From assembly GCA_020024645.1 (NCBI GenBank), contig JAHHTN010000093.1:1-6567 (forward strand): a stretch of DNA of 6,567 bases, in the 5' to 3' direction. Source of the stretch: Faecalimonas sp. GTDB lineage: Bacteria; Bacillota; Clostridia; Lachnospirales; Lachnospiraceae. The position numbers were made by a program, and so were the translations under genes. Below, piece after piece: positions 5,552 through 6,567 of this stretch (within the stretch, counting starts at the first letter, position 1; every line of letters starts with the position of its first letter). The notes beneath the pieces are model-generated. The model saw only the letters and a list, made by a program, of their open reading frames with translations. It did not search any database and was not told the origin of the DNA.

Positions 5552-5583
5552 GGAGATAACGAAAGAGAAAGGAGATGAGCAAA

Positions 5584-6456
5584 ATGCAGAAACTTGCAAA
5601 TTCAATTTTAGAAAAATTATTTAAGTGCAATATAACAGCAAAAGAAATTGATTTTTTACTGTATATTGCTCGTTTCCAAAATCAACACGGATGTGTTCAA
5701 GGAGTATACTATAGAGATGTTTGTGAAAATGCAAAATTATCGTATCAAGCTTTTTATGATGTTAAGAAATCTTTAACAGAAAAAGGAATTATAACGACAC
5801 AGAAAAATTACACTGGAGATTGGGATATTACAATTTTAGATAATGATTTTAGTACAAAAGAATCTTTTGGTCGTGGGTATATAAATCTAGGACATTATAT
5901 TTTCACACAAGAAAATTTCCGAAAAATGAAAGCTGGAGCTAAACTGATGGCAATGGACATTTTGAAGATTAATATGACTGGTGGAACAAAATATGAAATA
6001 GGTACGAAAAAATTCTATAAGAAATATATGGAATTACTAAGTGTACAGAAAAAAATCGTGGAAGAATATCTTAGAGAAATTAAACTATTTTTCTATGTAG
6101 GAATTAAAGATAAAAAATATTTTATTACATTAAGAGATGTAATGAAAAAGTTAGTGAAAAAAACAGAAAATGAACAGTATCAGGAACACAGTGTTAGTGT
6201 GGCGTTGCGTAGAAATAGGATTGAAAAATCCAATATTATAGAACGAGATCGAAGAGAAGTTCAAACATTATTACGACAGTACAACAAAGAAATTTCTTTA
6301 AATGGAGATGTGGCAAAACATTTTGATTTGGCCACAATCATAAAAAGTAGTTTAGAGAAGATTAATGTAAACGAAAAAAACAAATATAAGTGGAAGCGAA
6401 TATTAAAGCCTAAGTTAATACATATGTTGTTGCGACAAGAATTAGGATTAGCTTAA
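5584..6456 (+). CDS. Candidate replication initiator with two winged-helix-like domains
   Basis: The 290-residue basic protein is not one I can name, though similar helix-turn-helix proteins seem familiar from clostridial plasmids. Residues 17-85 look like a winged helix: ITAKEIDFLLYIARFQN, then VYYRDVCENAKLSYQAFYDVKKSLTEKGII, then a short wing. Residues 119-183 show a second unit of the same kind (AKLMAMDIL ... IVEEYLREIKLFF ... KYFITL), and the C-terminal 100 residues are basic and helical. Two winged helices in tandem are the layout of Rep_3-type initiators. With an attenuator and antisense RNA directly upstream, replication initiator is the best inference. A transcription regulator is the alternative. 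No relaxase-type tyrosine motif or primase/helicase motif is seen. ATG 5584 is chosen because AAAGGAG (5568-5574) lies 9 bases upstream. That site abuts the in-frame ATG at 5575, which is thus unlikely. The gene is intact. Confidence 0.65.
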   Translation: MQKLANSILEKLFKCNITAKEIDFLLYIARFQNQHGCVQGVYYRDVCENAKLSYQAFYDVKKSLTEKGIITTQKNYTGDWDITILDNDFSTKESFGRGYINLGHYIFTQENFRKMKAGAKLMAMDILKINMTGGTKYEIGTKKFYKKYMELLSVQKKIVEEYLREIKLFFYVGIKDKKYFITLRDVMKKLVKKTENEQYQEHSVSVALRRNRIEKSNIIERDRREVQTLLRQYNKEISLNGDVAKHFDLATIIKSSLEKINVNEKNKYKWKRILKPKLIHMLLRQELGLA

Positions 6457-6464
6457 GAAGTTTT

Positions 6465-6485
6465 GGGTTAGAAAATATCTAACTC
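6465..6485 (+). terminator. Weak hairpin after rep
   Basis: GGGTTAGA and TCTAACTC can pair (8 bp including one G:U) around a 5-base loop. The following TAATTTTCG is only a poor T-run, so termination would be weak. It starts 9 bases after the rep stop. Confidence 0.35.
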
Positions 6486-6545
6486 TAATTTTCGTTGGAT
6501 AATTTTAGAAAAAAATAGGATATAAAGACAAAATAGGAGAACTGA

Positions 6546-6567
6546 TTGAAAATAAGACCATTTAATT
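6546..6567 (+). CDS. Possible start of a further gene, cut by the window end
   Basis: AGGAGA (6535-6540) lies 5 bases before a TTG at 6546, which would begin MKIRPFN before the window ends. The spacing and the site are good, but seven codons do not prove a gene. The 89 bases between rep and this point hold only the weak hairpin and AT-rich sequence. Confidence 0.25.

Noticed and set aside
1..6567. Window as a complete circular plasmid
   Set aside because: Joining the ends does not supply the missing N-terminal part of the first gene, and the frame begun at 6546 would stop within three codons of the join.

Overview
The window is AT-rich DNA with A-rich coding strands, AAAGGAG-type ribosome binding sites and gene families typical of low-GC Bacillota, most likely a gut clostridium or a relative. 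It looks like a piece of a mobilizable or conjugative plasmid, or a plasmid-like element. No chromosomal housekeeping gene, rRNA, tRNA, insertion sequence or CRISPR array is visible. All genes lie on the + strand. The species cannot be told from the sequence.

Layout: (1) 1-1698 is the C-terminal, Sel1-repeat part of a protein that enters from outside the window, most likely a MobP3/MobL-type relaxase. (2) 1697-3803 is a parA-parB partition operon with its own promoter, bracketed by two identical perfect 22-bp palindromes that are candidate parS centromere sites or operators. (3) 3842-4192 encodes a small protein with two ribbon-helix-helix-like halves. (4) 4200-5188 is a decaying maintenance block: a small serine resolvase gene frameshifted at an A9 tract, then a Phd/YefM antitoxin gene with an in-frame stop at codon 14 and no recognisable toxin gene after it. 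(5) 5249-5578 is a compact control region. It has a strong bidirectional terminator, a near-consensus promoter, a strand-specific terminator hairpin, two 36-bp stem-loop repeats, an opposing promoter, and an intrinsic terminator with eight T residues just ahead of the next gene. (6) 5584-6456 encodes a 290-aa protein with two winged-helix-like segments, the candidate replication initiator. (7) 6457-6567 holds a weak hairpin and possibly the first codons of another gene.

The most striking part is region 5. Its signals fit a replication-control circuit in which an antisense RNA of about 110 nt (minus strand, about 5442 to 5331) controls premature termination of the rep mRNA at 5508-5551. This is the logic known for Inc18 plasmids such as pIP501 and for pT181. 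All four differences between the two stem-loop repeats keep base pairing in the antisense RNA, while the sense strand has an A:C mismatch in each copy. The leader can also form an 8-bp pairing that would block the terminator stem. None of this has been tested, and the link to copy number is inferred.

Together the genes suggest a plasmid backbone: replication and its control (rep plus antisense RNA), segregation (ParA, ParB, palindromes, perhaps the RHH protein), transfer (relaxase) and a once-working but apparently eroding multimer-resolution and toxin-antitoxin block.
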